Shown here: one piece after another, positions 50,831-63,631 of the stretch
Numbering within the stretch: the stretch's first letter is position 1
Layout of the letters: each line of letters begins with the position of its first letter
Source of the DNA: Antedon bifida
Taxonomy: Eukaryota; Echinodermata; Crinoidea; Comatulida; Antedonidae
Reading direction: 5' to 3'
DNA: 64,000 nt
Assembly (NCBI GenBank): GCA_963402885.1
Contig: OY727098.1
Coordinates: forward strand, 16,168,717 to 16,232,716
Position numbers and translations under genes: made by a program
Notes under the pieces: model-generated
The model's database searches: none
Told to the model about the DNA's origin: nothing
What the model saw: only the letters and a program-made list of their open reading frames with translations

Positions 50831-51443
50831 CTTCCATCTCATCGAACCAACCAACTCCACTCACATACAGCAACTATGGTATGATATATTCAATCAAAAG
50901 ACGACACAATTAAACAACAACTTATAATCTACTACGCATGAATGAAAACATGCAAATCATTTACTAAAATCATTTGTTTGGTTTACATGATCAAAATTGT
51001 CCTTTCCATTTCATGCCGTCTTAGAAATCTTCTATCCTGGATACGCTGGTGGATTGTCTTTCAAGAAACCTTTCGACAGGCTTAAATGGACTTTAGCCTA
51101 GTCAGTCACAATGACTTAATTTACAATTTAAAGAAGGCTGCTTAGTTTGCAAATTCTCTCGGTAATTATGCATTTAAATTGAGTCATTCATTTTAATACA
51201 AGAACCGCCAAGTTATGTGAAATCAAATGTCGGCCTAGGGCTATATAATTTATAAAGTAATAGCTTATATAAATCTAAATTAAGCAACTAATTTTAATTT
51301 ATAAGTCTTAATACACTACTTATTGATTGAAAGCTTTGGCGCTAATTTTCACACTGCTTCCCTATAAATATTCATAATTGTCAATAGACATTATTCGAAA
51401 AGTATCAAAAGATGTCCACTCTCGGACTTCTGCTTAGATCCAT
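50831..51443. other. Intergenic sequence between convergent GBF1 and gelsolin-like gene A
   Basis: No gene is visible. The part next to 51444 is expected to hold the 3' UTR of gelsolin-like gene A (minus strand). An ATTAAA on that strand near 51190 is a possible poly(A) signal. Confidence 0.5.
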
Positions 51444-54400
51444 TTAGGAAAGGGTTTTGGAGAATGATTTTGGTTCACGGCCCTCCGATACGCAGGTGAT
51501 TGGGATGAATGGATGTTTGGTTTTGCTCAAGTAGTTCTGGAAAGAAAAGAATTTCAGTATGATAGCATAGATGTATCATTTTAAAAATACGGTACGGTAG
51601 CTAGTATTAGGGAGGCAATGCGTATATCTTAGGCCAACTCAGACAGCGTTGTACGACGAGGCCCGACGACCACAAAACGTCGTACGACGATGTCTGAGTT
51701 GGCCTGCTGTATTGTGACCATTATAGGTAATGCTGTGACTAAAATGTATGGCTACAATAATAGGTACAGTCAACTATTCTAGGTTTTAGACGGTGATTTG
51801 ACTAAATAAATAAAAACTACTTGTTTAACTTACGTGAGCGTATGCAAATGCGTTTTTCTTCTCTGATGCGTCAGCTGCTTTACCGATCCACACATACATT
51901 TCAACAACGTTGTCCAATAGAAATACATCCTGAATATTTTACATTTGTGACAAAATTAACGATAAAGAAATACAACGTCTTAACTGGGATCGAATAATGC
52001 CTATCGATACTATTGAATACGAAATAACACAGGTGATATGCAAAATAGTACATACAACAATGACAACGTTATCGTAACAATGCATAGCATACCAAAAACG
52101 TCAACAACGGCATAACTAATCAACGGGTAGCATCACTTCTAGGCCGTATCAAATATTTGGTAAAAATGATAATGTTACACTCACCCCACTTTCCAATTTG
52201 CTTTTTGGAAGAGAACCATTGGCTACTTGATCGAAGTGAAGTTTACCTCGATCTTGCAATCTATAAAAATAAAAAGATTATACTTTAGATGACTTTCTTT
52301 AACCTATCCCCCCAATGTAATGAATAATATGACGTATTAAATTCAAATTTGCGTGTCATACCTCATATCCAGTTTACATTTGCGTGTTTAATAATATATT
52401 ATGGTCTTAAGTTTGTATTTGCATGTCGTACACTGTAGCCATAGGCTAATTCTATTCCTTTAGAAAGGTCCCACCTACTGACAATTACCTACAACAACAA
52501 GTCATATAATAGGCCTACATAACACAAACTGAATATAACATTGTATTCTTGAGAAATAAAGAATCATGTCATATTTATGTCTTTTCTCATGTCCCTGTAT
52601 AGTGGTTGGTCGTAGTGATATTTCCCCTTGTTCTTTTCACAGGAAAGTGTCTTATGGGTGTCCCCTCAAATGAGCAGTTCTAATGTACTGTAACGTAATA
52701 ATTATTATTATCTTCTTACCTGAACATGGCAGGCTTAGAGGTATTGTCAGTCTGGTCTTTGGCAGCTTCTAGGGGTTCATCCGACAAAGCCTTATTGAAC
52801 GGATGATCAGAGGTTACACGTCTGCCTTCAAGCGTTTGGCTCTCTGCCTTTCCGCGCTCGCTCTTCAAGTTAGTTAGGTATTGCATAGCCTATGGAAAAA
52901 ATTGATTGGTGTTATAAAACGTTGTACAACGTATCCAGAAAAGTCTGATATAAAAATGGCTTGTGTCCATTCAGCTGACCAATGTGATCATCTGATATGT
53001 CATATGTTTGTCGTTCTATCTTATAAAGATGACCAGGCAAGAAATGACCTTTCCTAAAAACTCTACATGAACTAATCTGATTAAATCATAACCCATAGGA
53101 TTGGAAGGCAGAGGGAATATTTACCACAAACAGGTATAATTCTTCTATTCAAATCCACACTTTTATACCTTTTACCTATCAATGATAGTGTTGCCGCAAT
53201 GAGCTTAAATATACTTAAATATTTTGGCGTTTTACCTTGAATTTTTCGTCTTTGTTGCAGTCCTCACCATTCCACTGGTACAGCTGCAGACCAAGATCAA
53301 GGATGAATACATCGCCAGGATTTAAGCAATGTTTGTTTAATGGACACTGAAATAGATAATATCGTTCATTATTTTCCAGACAGATTCTAAGTGTACCGTA
53401 CGTTCCTATAAGCACAGTGACGCAAACAACATTTCCAGGATGCAATACGTCACTTGTTCAATTGTGGCGATCATTTAAATTCTCAGCTTGAAATAGGCAC
53501 ATGACTGAAGCATTTGTGCAAGTAGTGAAGCGATATTGATATTTGAATCAACAACAGGTATACTGTCGTCATACCTCGCTAAATTCTACTGCGGCAATAT
53601 TTGATCGTATACCGTACATACTACCTTACTGTTGGACTGAACACAATACCTGTGGGCCTACGAAGAACGTAACAGTGAAGGTATAGCTATACCGTACCGT
53701 ATCTTTATACGGTATTACATTTTGAACACTAAACAACGCATTACCTCTCTGATTTGGATGTTCTTCTTAACTCCAGAGAAGTGAAGCAGACGGGCTTTGT
53801 ACTCTTTGGGTCCCACGTGACGGAATCCGGTATCAGCTCCACCTTCCATAATTCTATAAGAAACAATTTTCTGTTATTAATACTCAGTATAAACTATTTT
53901 GTATATTATGGAAAATAAATGAAATGAGAAAAATGAGAATTTATTATATATTATAAAGAACACAAAAAATGAGTCAAGTAATTACATAATAAAGTCGGGA
54001 AGTACTTTTCAACGATGTAGGCCTATAACGAAAAACAAATAAAAACAACTTTTCTTGTTGTGTAGTCATATTCAAAATAAATTCTATGTTAACTGAACTG
54101 TTTTTAATGTACTGGAATACATTTGCAATCAAAACTTTGGAGAACTTGTTGGTGTGTTTAAAGGCATCTTTAAAATTAAAGATACGCATTATAGAAGACT
54201 AATTTTTAATTTGAATAAAGTACTGTTGTAATACACTCACGTAATCGCTTGGAAATAGGATTTAAATAGTTCCGATTCATAGTCCATAACCTCTCTGTGT
54301 TGAACTGGTTTATCATCTAAAAATGTATCTAGTTCAACCGTCTTATACGCAGCTGTACCGTACTCGTCCTGTGAACAAATCGAGAGAGAAAGATGTTTAC

Positions 54401-56132
54401 GAACCTATAACCGTGTAATCTTAAACATCAGCTCATGTAGACCTACGCTTACAGCAAAGAAACGTACATCAGGGCACCAATATTGGAATAGGTCAGTCTA
54501 TTTTTGGGGATAATGTTCACTCTTACCTGAGTTGAATCTGATCCGATCCAGAAATGGAGATCATGAAGAAGTTCATCACCTTCTGGGTCTTTCTGTAAAA
54601 ACAAAATGTAGGTACACATCACGGATGTAAAATTGCCAGTGTTTTAGCTGTATACATTAATGATTAAATTGATGTTTCAATTAAAAACACTACAAAAGTT
54701 AATTATTGCATAACACTTAACTTAAAATTAATTTCGTCAACCCGTTCTTCTAAAGAAATGAATTCTCTGAAACGATAATACCCATCTCAAAATGCACCAA
54801 CCACACCTTGCCAAGCAATTGTTTAAAAGACTTTTGCCATAATCAAATTTGAAGGGTAAAACTTACGAATGTGTTCAAAAGAATGTAAGAATCTCCATTG
54901 TAGAATTTGCCGTACTCTTCCTTTGGCCAATGGGTGATCTTAAATTTGACGATACGCCAAATCTGCATGCCAACCTTCTGGCCAGCACCCTGCCATGCTG
55001 GTTCGGTCTCTGCCGACGCCTTCTTCACGTTCTTTTCCGTGTCAGATCCAAACAATGCCAAGTTGGAATCTTTCCAGTCATATTCTTTTGCTTTTACGAA
55101 TCCAGTCGGCATGTTTGGATTTTCTTAATAGAAAAAAACACCACAAAAAGAAAGTGTTTAATAAGGTGTTAATTCGTCAGTGACGGTTTGAGTGATGTCG
55201 TGGCGGATCCAAGATTTTTAAATAGTAAGGCCTAGCATGTGAGGAAAAAAGTATACAACATAAATAATCAAAATTTATATATATATATATATATATCTTG
55301 TTATTGCATTGTATTGTTCAATATCTTGGAGAGAGAAAGGCTGGGCCATGTTGATCTTCGTATTAATAGCAATGCATATTTTACCCAGCACTTATAGAAA
55401 GTATCGCTTAGGATTAGATCTATGTGTCTTGACGCATGAGAAAAAGAACCGATACGAAACAACTCTGGGTAAACAGAAAATGTTGGAGTACAATCTGGTA
55501 CCATCCTCACCAAATGACCCGATATCCAAGTGTGAAGTTACCATGGAAACATAATTGGATATTATATTTAATAGATATCACGTCGCTTTGGCTGAGGTCT
55601 CATCTCATCGTATCAGAAAGTTAGCTTTCAAAATGTCAAGAATCTATTTCAAGGGCCTAACTAAGGGGTTTCTGGAAACAACTCAACTTTAAGTAGCACT
55701 GCTTCATTCTGACTTTCTGAGAATTCCAGGTATTTTCATTTGTTATATTGACAGACTAAGCCTATTGCCTGTAGCATATCACACTGTCTAGATTTTGTGT
55801 AACGACTCCTTCTAAAATAAACTTTTACCGTACATGCTGCGTTTCTTCACTTGTGTGAGGTTATAGTAATTTGCTTAGAATATATAATTTATGTGTTTGA
55901 TGCTGGCGTAATCGAACTGTTAAAACATTACAAATGTTTGCGTTGAAGATAATATGCATGTCTGTCTGTCTGTGAGTCGAGGTTATTACATGGTAGGCCT
56001 AAACAGTGTCACATTTTGAAGAATTGTCGCACTTCATAATATTTTCACTTAATATTTGTTGAACTTTTAAAAAAACTTACTCATCGCACTAGCACTTTGA
56101 ATACAAAATAATATTATCTCGATGATACCCAT
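51444..56132 (-). CDS. Gelsolin-like protein A, three gelsolin domains, complete, ten coding exons
   Basis: Seen, minus strand: exons 56132-56081, 55123-54867, 54592-54527, 54368-54241, 53853-53745, 53346-53236, 52889-52720, 52260-52185, 51929-51834, 51536-51444 (TAA), all in phase: 385 residues, or 364 from ATG 55112. Domains (364-aa numbering): G1 about 48-140 ([36 protein letters not shown]); G2 about 170-240 ([19 protein letters not shown]); G3 about 285-360 ([20 protein letters not shown]). Known: three-domain gelsolins (severin, CapG, invertebrate gelsolin-like proteins) cap and, with calcium, sever actin filaments. Many Asp/Glu calcium-site positions look kept. Exon 1 encodes a signal-peptide-like start, while the internal Met at 55112 would give a cytosolic protein. 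Gene B to the right is a paralogue. Confidence 0.95.
51632..51704. repeat. Small hairpin element in the last intron of gelsolin-like gene A
   Basis: The left arm (ggccaactcagacagcgt, tgtacgacg) and right arm (cgtcgtacgacg, atgtctgagttggcc) are inverted repeats of about 28 bp around a short loop. The GC-rich palindrome stands out from the AT-rich intron and is probably a tiny MITE. Confidence 0.75.
56081..56132 (-). CDS. Candidate alternative first exon giving a signal peptide to gelsolin-like protein A
   Basis: ATG at 56132 starts [17 protein letters not shown], with a strong donor (gtaagt). It splices in phase to the acceptor at 55124, reading on as KNPN and then MPTGFV of the main exon. 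A short hydrophobic core followed by SASA looks like a signal peptide with an AXA-like cleavage site, though it has no basic n-region and holds one Glu. TTTAAATA and an inverted CCAAT lie 50-90 bp upstream on the minus strand and could be its own promoter. Confidence 0.6.
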
Positions 56133-57728
56133 CGTTGGAACAGATGTGATAACTTGTGAATTTAAGACTATGATAGCCTAGACCAATTGTATACCCTCGG
56201 TATTTAAACCTGTTGACATAATGTGATATATAGCTACAGTAATTAAAATGATGTAGCCGTCTTCAAAATTTATGAAGACAATCATATCAAAGAACTTCTA
56301 TTAATTTAACTTATGACCCGTTACCAGGGATTCCATACAGTCATATCCCTTAACTCATTTATGTTACCTTCCTTATAAGGCGATCCTACTGGTTTAACAT
56401 GATCCAGTCAATTTGGACTCTACCATTAGATTTAAAGGTGAATCAAGTTGTTGTTGAAAACTATTACAAAATATTCCACAGTTTATCTCCATCTTAAATA
56501 ACTTTTTCATGTACCCAGTGTTGTCAACGCTTCTGCGTCTCATTAAAGACATGGTTGAAATAAAATTGTAATAATAATAACTTTATTGTTTCCACAAGGG
56601 ATGTGCAACAAAATAATATAATAGTACACAGATAATAGTAAACACTTAATTGATTACAATATAAATGAAAGTAAAAGTGATTAAAAAGGAAAAAAAAAAC
56701 AATACTGAAATTAAAGTACAAATTAAAGTAAAACGTACTGTATATTTAAATATGTAGTACAAAAATCAATCAAGTAATTTAAAAGTATTATAAATTTCAT
56801 TGTGTTCTTTCCATGCGATTGTTAAGAATAGTTTACAAAATGTGTCAAAGATATTACTTGTCATTTCATAATTAACATGGGGTATAGATTCTGTTGTTAC
56901 AATTTGGTATTCGTTATGGATTTCGAGATTGTCAAAAAATAGATGGTGTTTAAGTTCATCAGAGCTTGATGTAAAAAATAGCAAGAATGTGTTTATTAAT
57001 GAGGATTATGTAATTTAATAAACTGAATATAGAGACAGAGATTAATGTATAGACTCTGCTTAGCTTGGGCAATACGAACCCATGAAACATCACTCAATTG
57101 TTACCATTTCAAAAAATTGATTTATGCGCCGCATGCTGTTAAGTAATTTATGAAACATTTGTTAAGTCAATTGTATCATGTGAAAGGGCAAAGTACAAAA
57201 GTGTACAGAATGTGTTTATTGTAGGGCGTGTCTCCAATTTATTAATTAATTAATATTTGTCGGGATATTAGTATAATTAAGTCCCTCGCGTTTACGCCCT
57301 AATGACGTCATAACAGTTCGTTCCTGGGAAACTAGTGGGGGTTTGTGATTTATATTGTTTATATTAAAATCAATTTGTAGTGATGTATCACCAGGCACAC
57401 GCGAAAGGGTAACAGCAAATTGAAGGTGGTGGCAACACGTATATTAGCTCTGAAGATGTTTCTGCGAACCGGGCCCCGATATCATTCGAGGATGAACACA
57501 TTTTACAGTAATACTCTATTACCATACTAGATTGATAGGCATGCAACTCCCGGAAACTATAAATACCCTATTTACATCAATGAAGAGCATCCGTATTGGC
57601 AAATAATCCGTCGTTTAAACCAAATCTGACTGTTCGGAAAGTTTTCATATGTTCATTAAATGTATATAAAACAAAGAGTTGGAATTAACAAATATTATAA
57701 TTATCTACAACGATTTTAAATATCTTAC

Positions 57729-57880
57729 CTATTTAAATGGCTTATGGCGAATCTTCTACTGTCGGTATTCAGAGACCGAATGCACTTCCGCAAAGAAAAA
57801 GACTCGCATACACCGATATTGATACAATCGGCATACCGTAACTACCCAATCAGCCAATCAAATGGCTATAAAAGACCAAT
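57729..57880 (-). promoter_or_regulatory. Candidate non-coding first exon and promoter for cytosolic gelsolin-like protein A
   Basis: A consensus donor (gtaaga, minus strand) follows position 57729. The 150 bp to its right (5' on the minus strand) are GC-richer and contain CCAAT motifs on both strands. Spliced to the acceptor at 55124, it would make Met 55112 the first start codon. The exon's 5' limit is not visible. Confidence 0.35.
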
Positions 57881-59611
57881 CCCTGGACATACTAGGAGCT
57901 ACCATTAATGAACAGGGGTCGGTGGAATACAGACCGACACAAACACAAATCGTCAAGTTATTGAACATGTGAGAGTTTCTGTCTGAACATCGCGCTCCGA
58001 TTTTTCTTTTACATTAAAAATGAAACTTCAATAAGAAATATATTGCCTAAATCACTTTCAGTAATAATTAAACCATAAATAAAGTCAAATTGACCGACCC
58101 ATTACCAGTGTTTATTGTTCAAAAGACATACGAATTCATGGTAGCTAGCAGAAATAATTATGAGGTATAAAACTACAGTACAGTGAATATCAAAGACAAA
58201 CAGTGTTGCAGTTTACTACTGCAAGAATCTTTCTTGGTCCAATTACAGGGGGCGCTATACTTGTTTAGTGTTATATCAGAATGATAATTTTTTTTCTTAA
58301 AAGTAAATTCTTGCAATAATTACCAATGATATCTTATATGATAGACCAATTTAAAAGTATTATCTTTTTAAACACATAATTATCTAAATTATTTATTTTG
58401 CTCAATATTTTAATAATCATATATATGCTGAGTTTCATTTACTAGTTTTTTAATTGAATACATTGCAAACTATAATGTAAAGCCAAATACAGATGAAATC
58501 TGTATTCTATTTAAACATATTAGATTGTCCATATAACAATACAATCTATAAAAATGAAAATAAATTGATTTGTATAAATCTAAATTTCTATGGTGGATAC
58601 ATTCTATTTGTTAAAAGACACCCTAAGGCACTATACACATAATGTTTTAAAACAGTTACTAGAAATATCTTAAAATGCACTCTTTCTGAATAGAAGGAAT
58701 GATAAGATTGAAAGACAGGCAGACATGATAGCAATCTTAGTACTATCTCATTTAACAATATAAACATTTTTTGTGGTATATTCCAAAACTAGTTGTAATA
58801 AATCTACCATTTACCATTGATGTATTGTGGATGTGTCTTTAGAAATCTCCAAAACAACATTCTCATAAATCCAAGGAATTCTCTGGCCAGGGAAATCTAT
58901 CGACCGATTACAGTAATTCCCACAATGCATCATTCAAAATGGTGGAATTAAGAACAAAGCTAATTGTTTAGAAAGTTCATGTAATAAAAAATTGCACCTA
59001 ATTCATGAAACAAAGGTGAAGATTGTGAAAAAGATCTAAAAGGTAGAATACTGCACTAGATATATTATAAAGCACTATCAAATACATTAAAAACTTTAGA
59101 AAACATCATTAGGAAAATCTTAAACATTCAATTATTATTAACACACTTAGTTGCATAATAATATTCAATTGTGTTCAGTGCCAACATTGGAAAATCACAA
59201 AATGTGAAATAATTTGAGCTTTGGGTTTAGAACATTTTCAATTACAGAAGTAAGGACTTGGTTTACATTACACTGTATTCATTTTGTACACATTTTTACT
59301 ATTTATCAGTAAACAATTTGCAAAATATTACAGCAAAAATATATTTAACCCACCAGGCAATTTTATTGGTTTTCCTTCAACATTAATGTTTAAAAATGTT
59401 AATTGTGGTTGAAACCCTGTGAATATGGCAATTTGCCGATTATTTTGTAATGTACCGGAAAATCCCATGGGATATATACGGACTATGACTAAATATAACT
59501 TCATCTATATCCAAAACAAAAAAAGATTTTTATCATGCAAAATATATATAGAATGGGTTCTTTTTTAGTGGTAATATTTCACAGTATCTGATAGTACTAC
59601 TGTAATTTGAC
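57881..59611. other. Spacer between the two gelsolin-like genes
   Basis: AT-rich sequence without recognisable exons. The right part should contain the 3' UTR of gelsolin-like gene B; an AATAAA on the minus strand near 59362 is a possible poly(A) signal. A plus-strand gctataaaag near 57868 looks like a TATA box but has no gene to its right. Confidence 0.5.
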
Positions 59612-62600
59612 CTAATGTAAAGCTTTCTTGAATGCTTTGCTCTCTTTATGCATACCCTCTCTAATAGTTGAAACAGAGATGAATGGGTGCTTTGTGTCTT
59701 TCAAGTAATTCTGTAAGATATGAACAAAAATACATTTATAAAAGGTTTATTAATGATACTGGCATTTTCGTTTTATATCATTTAGGTTATACTAGCAAAG
59801 ATATAGTTATACTGTAGTTTAAAACTTCCAAGTACAATTCCTTTTGGACCCCAATGGAAACTAATTTTTTTTTAAAGGATTAATTTGGTTGTCCTAAATC
59901 TATTCATCTTCATATGTTTCTCCCTTGTTTTTTTCCTGATGTTTTATCATTTTACTTTTTTATGTATCGACCGACCTCTCTTATAAAATATGTACGAGGT
60001 ATGGATTCGAAATAAAAACAAACAAACATTACTCAATTACTAATCTTTCACCACATGAAAATATATCTCCTCATTCATTTATTATTTGCATATCATATTT
60101 GTACTTACATGAGCATATGCCAAAGCATTTGAACTTTCACTTTGATCAGCATCTCTTCCAATCCAAACGAACAGCTCTTTAGCTGTGTCGATGATAAATG
60201 CATCCTGTATAATACACGTAAAATAAAATGGTTATTTTTGTTGAAAAAATAATTAACAGGAGAAAATGATGTTAAAAATGTAACAATACACTACTTTTAC
60301 AATATATTTATTTAATGTTATTTATTTAAAAATTTAACAACAATAATTACCACCATTAACAGGTTTGAAATAATATAAAAATATTAGATTTATATTTCAT
60401 TTAAAAAAGAAATGAAAACATAACATGACAGAACAAGAATATCATACAATATGATATGCATTATGTACATTATTTTATTATTTTATACTTACATCAGATT
60501 TCAACTCAGATCGTAAGAGCTCTCCTTCAGCTACCTGCTTAAAGTCAAGTTTACCATTCACGTCTTTCAACCTGTATACAGATATATATTTAATAACTGA
60601 TCATTTAGACAACAAATGCTTGTCATACTAAAAATTATAAAGGCCAATTAACGAGCGGTAACGGCAAGCAGTAACCACATAGCTTGTCCCACGTAAAATC
60701 TGTATCTCTCTGAGACACCGCCCGTTTGCTCCGTATTGTGTGTAAATGGTCATAAGGAATAACATAGTTTCTATATTTTTATTACCATTACAAAGTATGG
60801 TAAAGTCAACACAAAACAAACACATTCATTAAAAAAATATCAAGAGTTGTAAGGCAATATGTAGAGTACCATTATACCCTTTGAATTTTAATTTAAAAAT
60901 GTAGAGAAGCAAAATAATAGTTACACATAGGTAAAAATGACCTAGAATGACCTAGATGATATTTATGTGACATTATACAATGTTGCTATGTCCAAGATGT
61001 ATGTATATTCTCTTGAAAAATGTATTATTAGTGTACAAAAAGAATTATTTACAATAAGGGGAATAAGGAACTAATATAACACGACAAATATTTGATTAAA
61101 TAAAGTACTCTATTTTGAGTTGCAATGAAATACAATGAGGACTGGTTTACAATACTGTACACTCGCAGTGTTAATATGCACTGAACTGCTGCAGGGCTAA
61201 GGGACATACAGTATGATTGGATAAGATGACTATTTGATAGGAACATTGCTGTAGTGGAATATATTTTGATTCTATTGGAGTTGGCAATCTAGTACTCTCT
61301 TCATACCAAACAAAACTACTGTAATGTTTTATATATTGAAGGCTGACCATTGAAAACAAACCGAGTAATGTGATAACAATATGACACAGATTAAACTAAA
61401 TAAAAATATTCAGCATTAATAATGACATGAACTTAAGAAGTAGGTACACTATTAAAAAAGAGTAGGGGATTGTCTCCCGGTGTGCTGATCTGGTACTGTA
61501 GGTGTTGCACTGCTAGCTGTCGTGGGTCCATAGAAGGCCTGATCTGAATTTTCACTTAAGCTTGAGGATGATTACCTTTTATGCTTACTTCAAAGGGATG
61601 AATTTTAAATTAGAAAACAACACTAGATAATTTATGACATGTATACATCAGACTTAGTAACAAAAAAGTTGGTGATTGTTATGGAATTGGGATTCATGGA
61701 CATATTGAAATGGTTCTGAGAAACAAATTGCCATAGTAGAGGCGGCAGAAGCAATGGTACCACATCATACAGTGATAAAATATTATTAGCAAATTCTTAC
61801 CCTGACCGACGGCTTTGCAATCTTCAAAATAAAGAGTATGTTCAGATACAATATTAAAATAGATATAAACACTCTAACCTTCCACTATTTTAAATCATTT
61901 TAATTAAGTAATAACTATTAAGCTCTCTCAACACTATCAAACAAAGTGACAAAATGTAATGTGCCCATAATAGGGGTCAAACTAGTTTTTATAGTGTAGA
62001 CAAAGCTTTAAGACTGTGACAAAATTTGTTGGAGCCGTGGTTTTATATACAACATTTCTTACACTGTTATATTTTCAAAAAATGGTTGCTACATTGAATA
62101 TGCTATTTGTTTGAATTCAATTGAGAAGTCAATGTAAGGTATTATTTTACAATATTATTGTTTTATGTTTGATAAATATATATTTCTATCAAATAGTTTG
62201 GTGTAACAGATTAAACAATGTAAATTGTAGGTCATAAATATTGTATTAGCTAAAGTTGGGTGTGGTAGGAGGGAGGGACAAAAAGGGAGAGAAGGTGTAC
62301 CTGAACATCCTTGGTGGTGAATCATCCTCATCTGGGCAACTTTCTTCTGGACATTCAACATTAGGTAGTAGTTCGAAGAATCTATGACTTGATGGTATAC
62401 TGTCCTCATCTAGTGTTTCACTCTTTGCTTTACCTCGCTTTGGCATCAAGTCCTCTTGGATGTACGATCTAGCCTATTGCGGAGTATAAGGACAATGTCA
62501 TTTCATATTAATACCACAACTTTTATACACCATTTTATATTTGACAATAGAGTATCATTATTATGTTTAACACCACAATTCAATTACTAAGTAGGTACAA

Positions 62601-63371
62601 AATATATAGAACCTAACAACAATTGTCATTCTAATGGCTTCTGGCATGAAAAGTTTCACTTGCTAGGAGGATCCTACAAATAATGAATATTTATGAGCGG
62701 AATGGTAGAAATAATGGGGTGAATGATGAAAAATGATATTATTTGTATCATTCCACGAATATAAAACATTCATTATTTGTTTTATACAGTTATATAACAT
62801 CCAAAAAAGACCTAAAGCTAATTTAATTTCATGTTTGTTTTTGTTTTAACCATCGTTAAATAGTGCATAATATTGTACACCATCTAACCCACAATCATCC
62901 AATCAAATTTATTTATATAATATATATATAATAAGTATTATTTAGTGCTTGTTTTAGTTTAGTATTTGTTAAAATCTATTTAATGACGACCAGATGCAAG
63001 TTTTCTGAATAGAAGGGTTGTAGACATTGGAACACACTCAAGCATACTCTCAACATATTAGCTCTATTTAGACCTAGTGATTTGGGTCATGCTAATTGAG
63101 TGCGTGCTGGGAAGTTGGGATGTTCTTCTACAATCTATTTTTCTAGTTTTGGTGGTTTCCCATTGACGATCAATGCAGAGGTCATAGGTTCTCACAAATT
63201 AAAAACTCCCTAGTAATGGAACACCATCAGCTGCACCAACCACGTTGGGATATTACTAACCTTAAACTTTTCATCATAACTACACTTGTTACCACACCAT
63301 TCGTAAATTTCCAAACCATTGTCAAGAATGAATACATCACCGGAATCAAGTGCTTGCTGTGAGAAGCATAC
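59612..63371 (-). CDS. Gelsolin-like protein B, 3' part (domains G2-G3), paralogue of A
   Basis: Seen, minus strand: exons 63371-63261 (QALDSGDVFILDNGLEIYEW), 62473-62301 (ARSYIQEDLMPKRGKAKSE, then an acidic stretch), 60571-60493 (LKDVNGKLDFKQVAEGE), 60204-60109 (DAFIIDTAKELFVWIGRDAD) and 59710-59612 (NYLKDTKHPFISVST to TAG). Exon sizes and phases match gene A (111/111, 173/170, 79/76, 96/96, 99/93), so the two arose by tandem duplication. The 5' exons with domain G1 lie right of the window. The G2-G3 linker differs most, with PNVECPEESCPDEDDSPP replacing the more basic linker of A. Function is inferred as calcium-regulated actin capping or severing. Confidence 0.93.
61465..61560 (+). repeat. 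Possible tRNA-derived SINE fragment
   Basis: The segment gtgttgcactgctagctgtc followed by gtgggtccatagaa resembles a tRNA D-arm to T-arm with a B-box-like core. It is GC-richer than its surroundings. No complete cloverleaf could be drawn by eye, so it is not called as a tRNA gene. Confidence 0.25.
61801..61821 (-). CDS. Candidate 21-nt microexon of gelsolin-like gene B
   Basis: Twenty-one bases between acceptor ttttgaag and donor gtaaga would insert seven residues without changing phase: RLQSRRSG-LKD instead of RLKD. RLQ matches the start of the equivalent exon in gene A (RLQDRG), so it may be a duplicated exon start. The pyrimidine tract is moderate. Confidence 0.4.
61919..62010. mobile_element. 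Palindromic MITE, copy 7, internally deleted (gelsolin-like gene B intron)
   Basis: Left TIR taagctctctcaacactatc and right TIR tatagtgtagacaaagcttt remain around a shortened core. A further end fragment of the same family is at 50545-50589. Confidence 0.65.
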
Positions 63372-63631
63372 CTAAATAAATACAAAATCAAGAATAGAAT
63401 AAATATGTTAGCCTCATCTATTTTCACTTCACTTTAAATATTATTGGATCAGTAGAACCTTCTAACGTCTTGCAAATTTTAACCTAATAAGTGTTACAGT
63501 ATGTTGAGATCTATTATATTGCTGGAATCTGAATATGAACTCGAAGTATTGAGAAGTGTTTTATTCAAGCACACTCTTTGAGAGCAAATCAACAACTCTA
63601 TATTAGTTCCTTGTCACTGTCTCCTTTTAGA

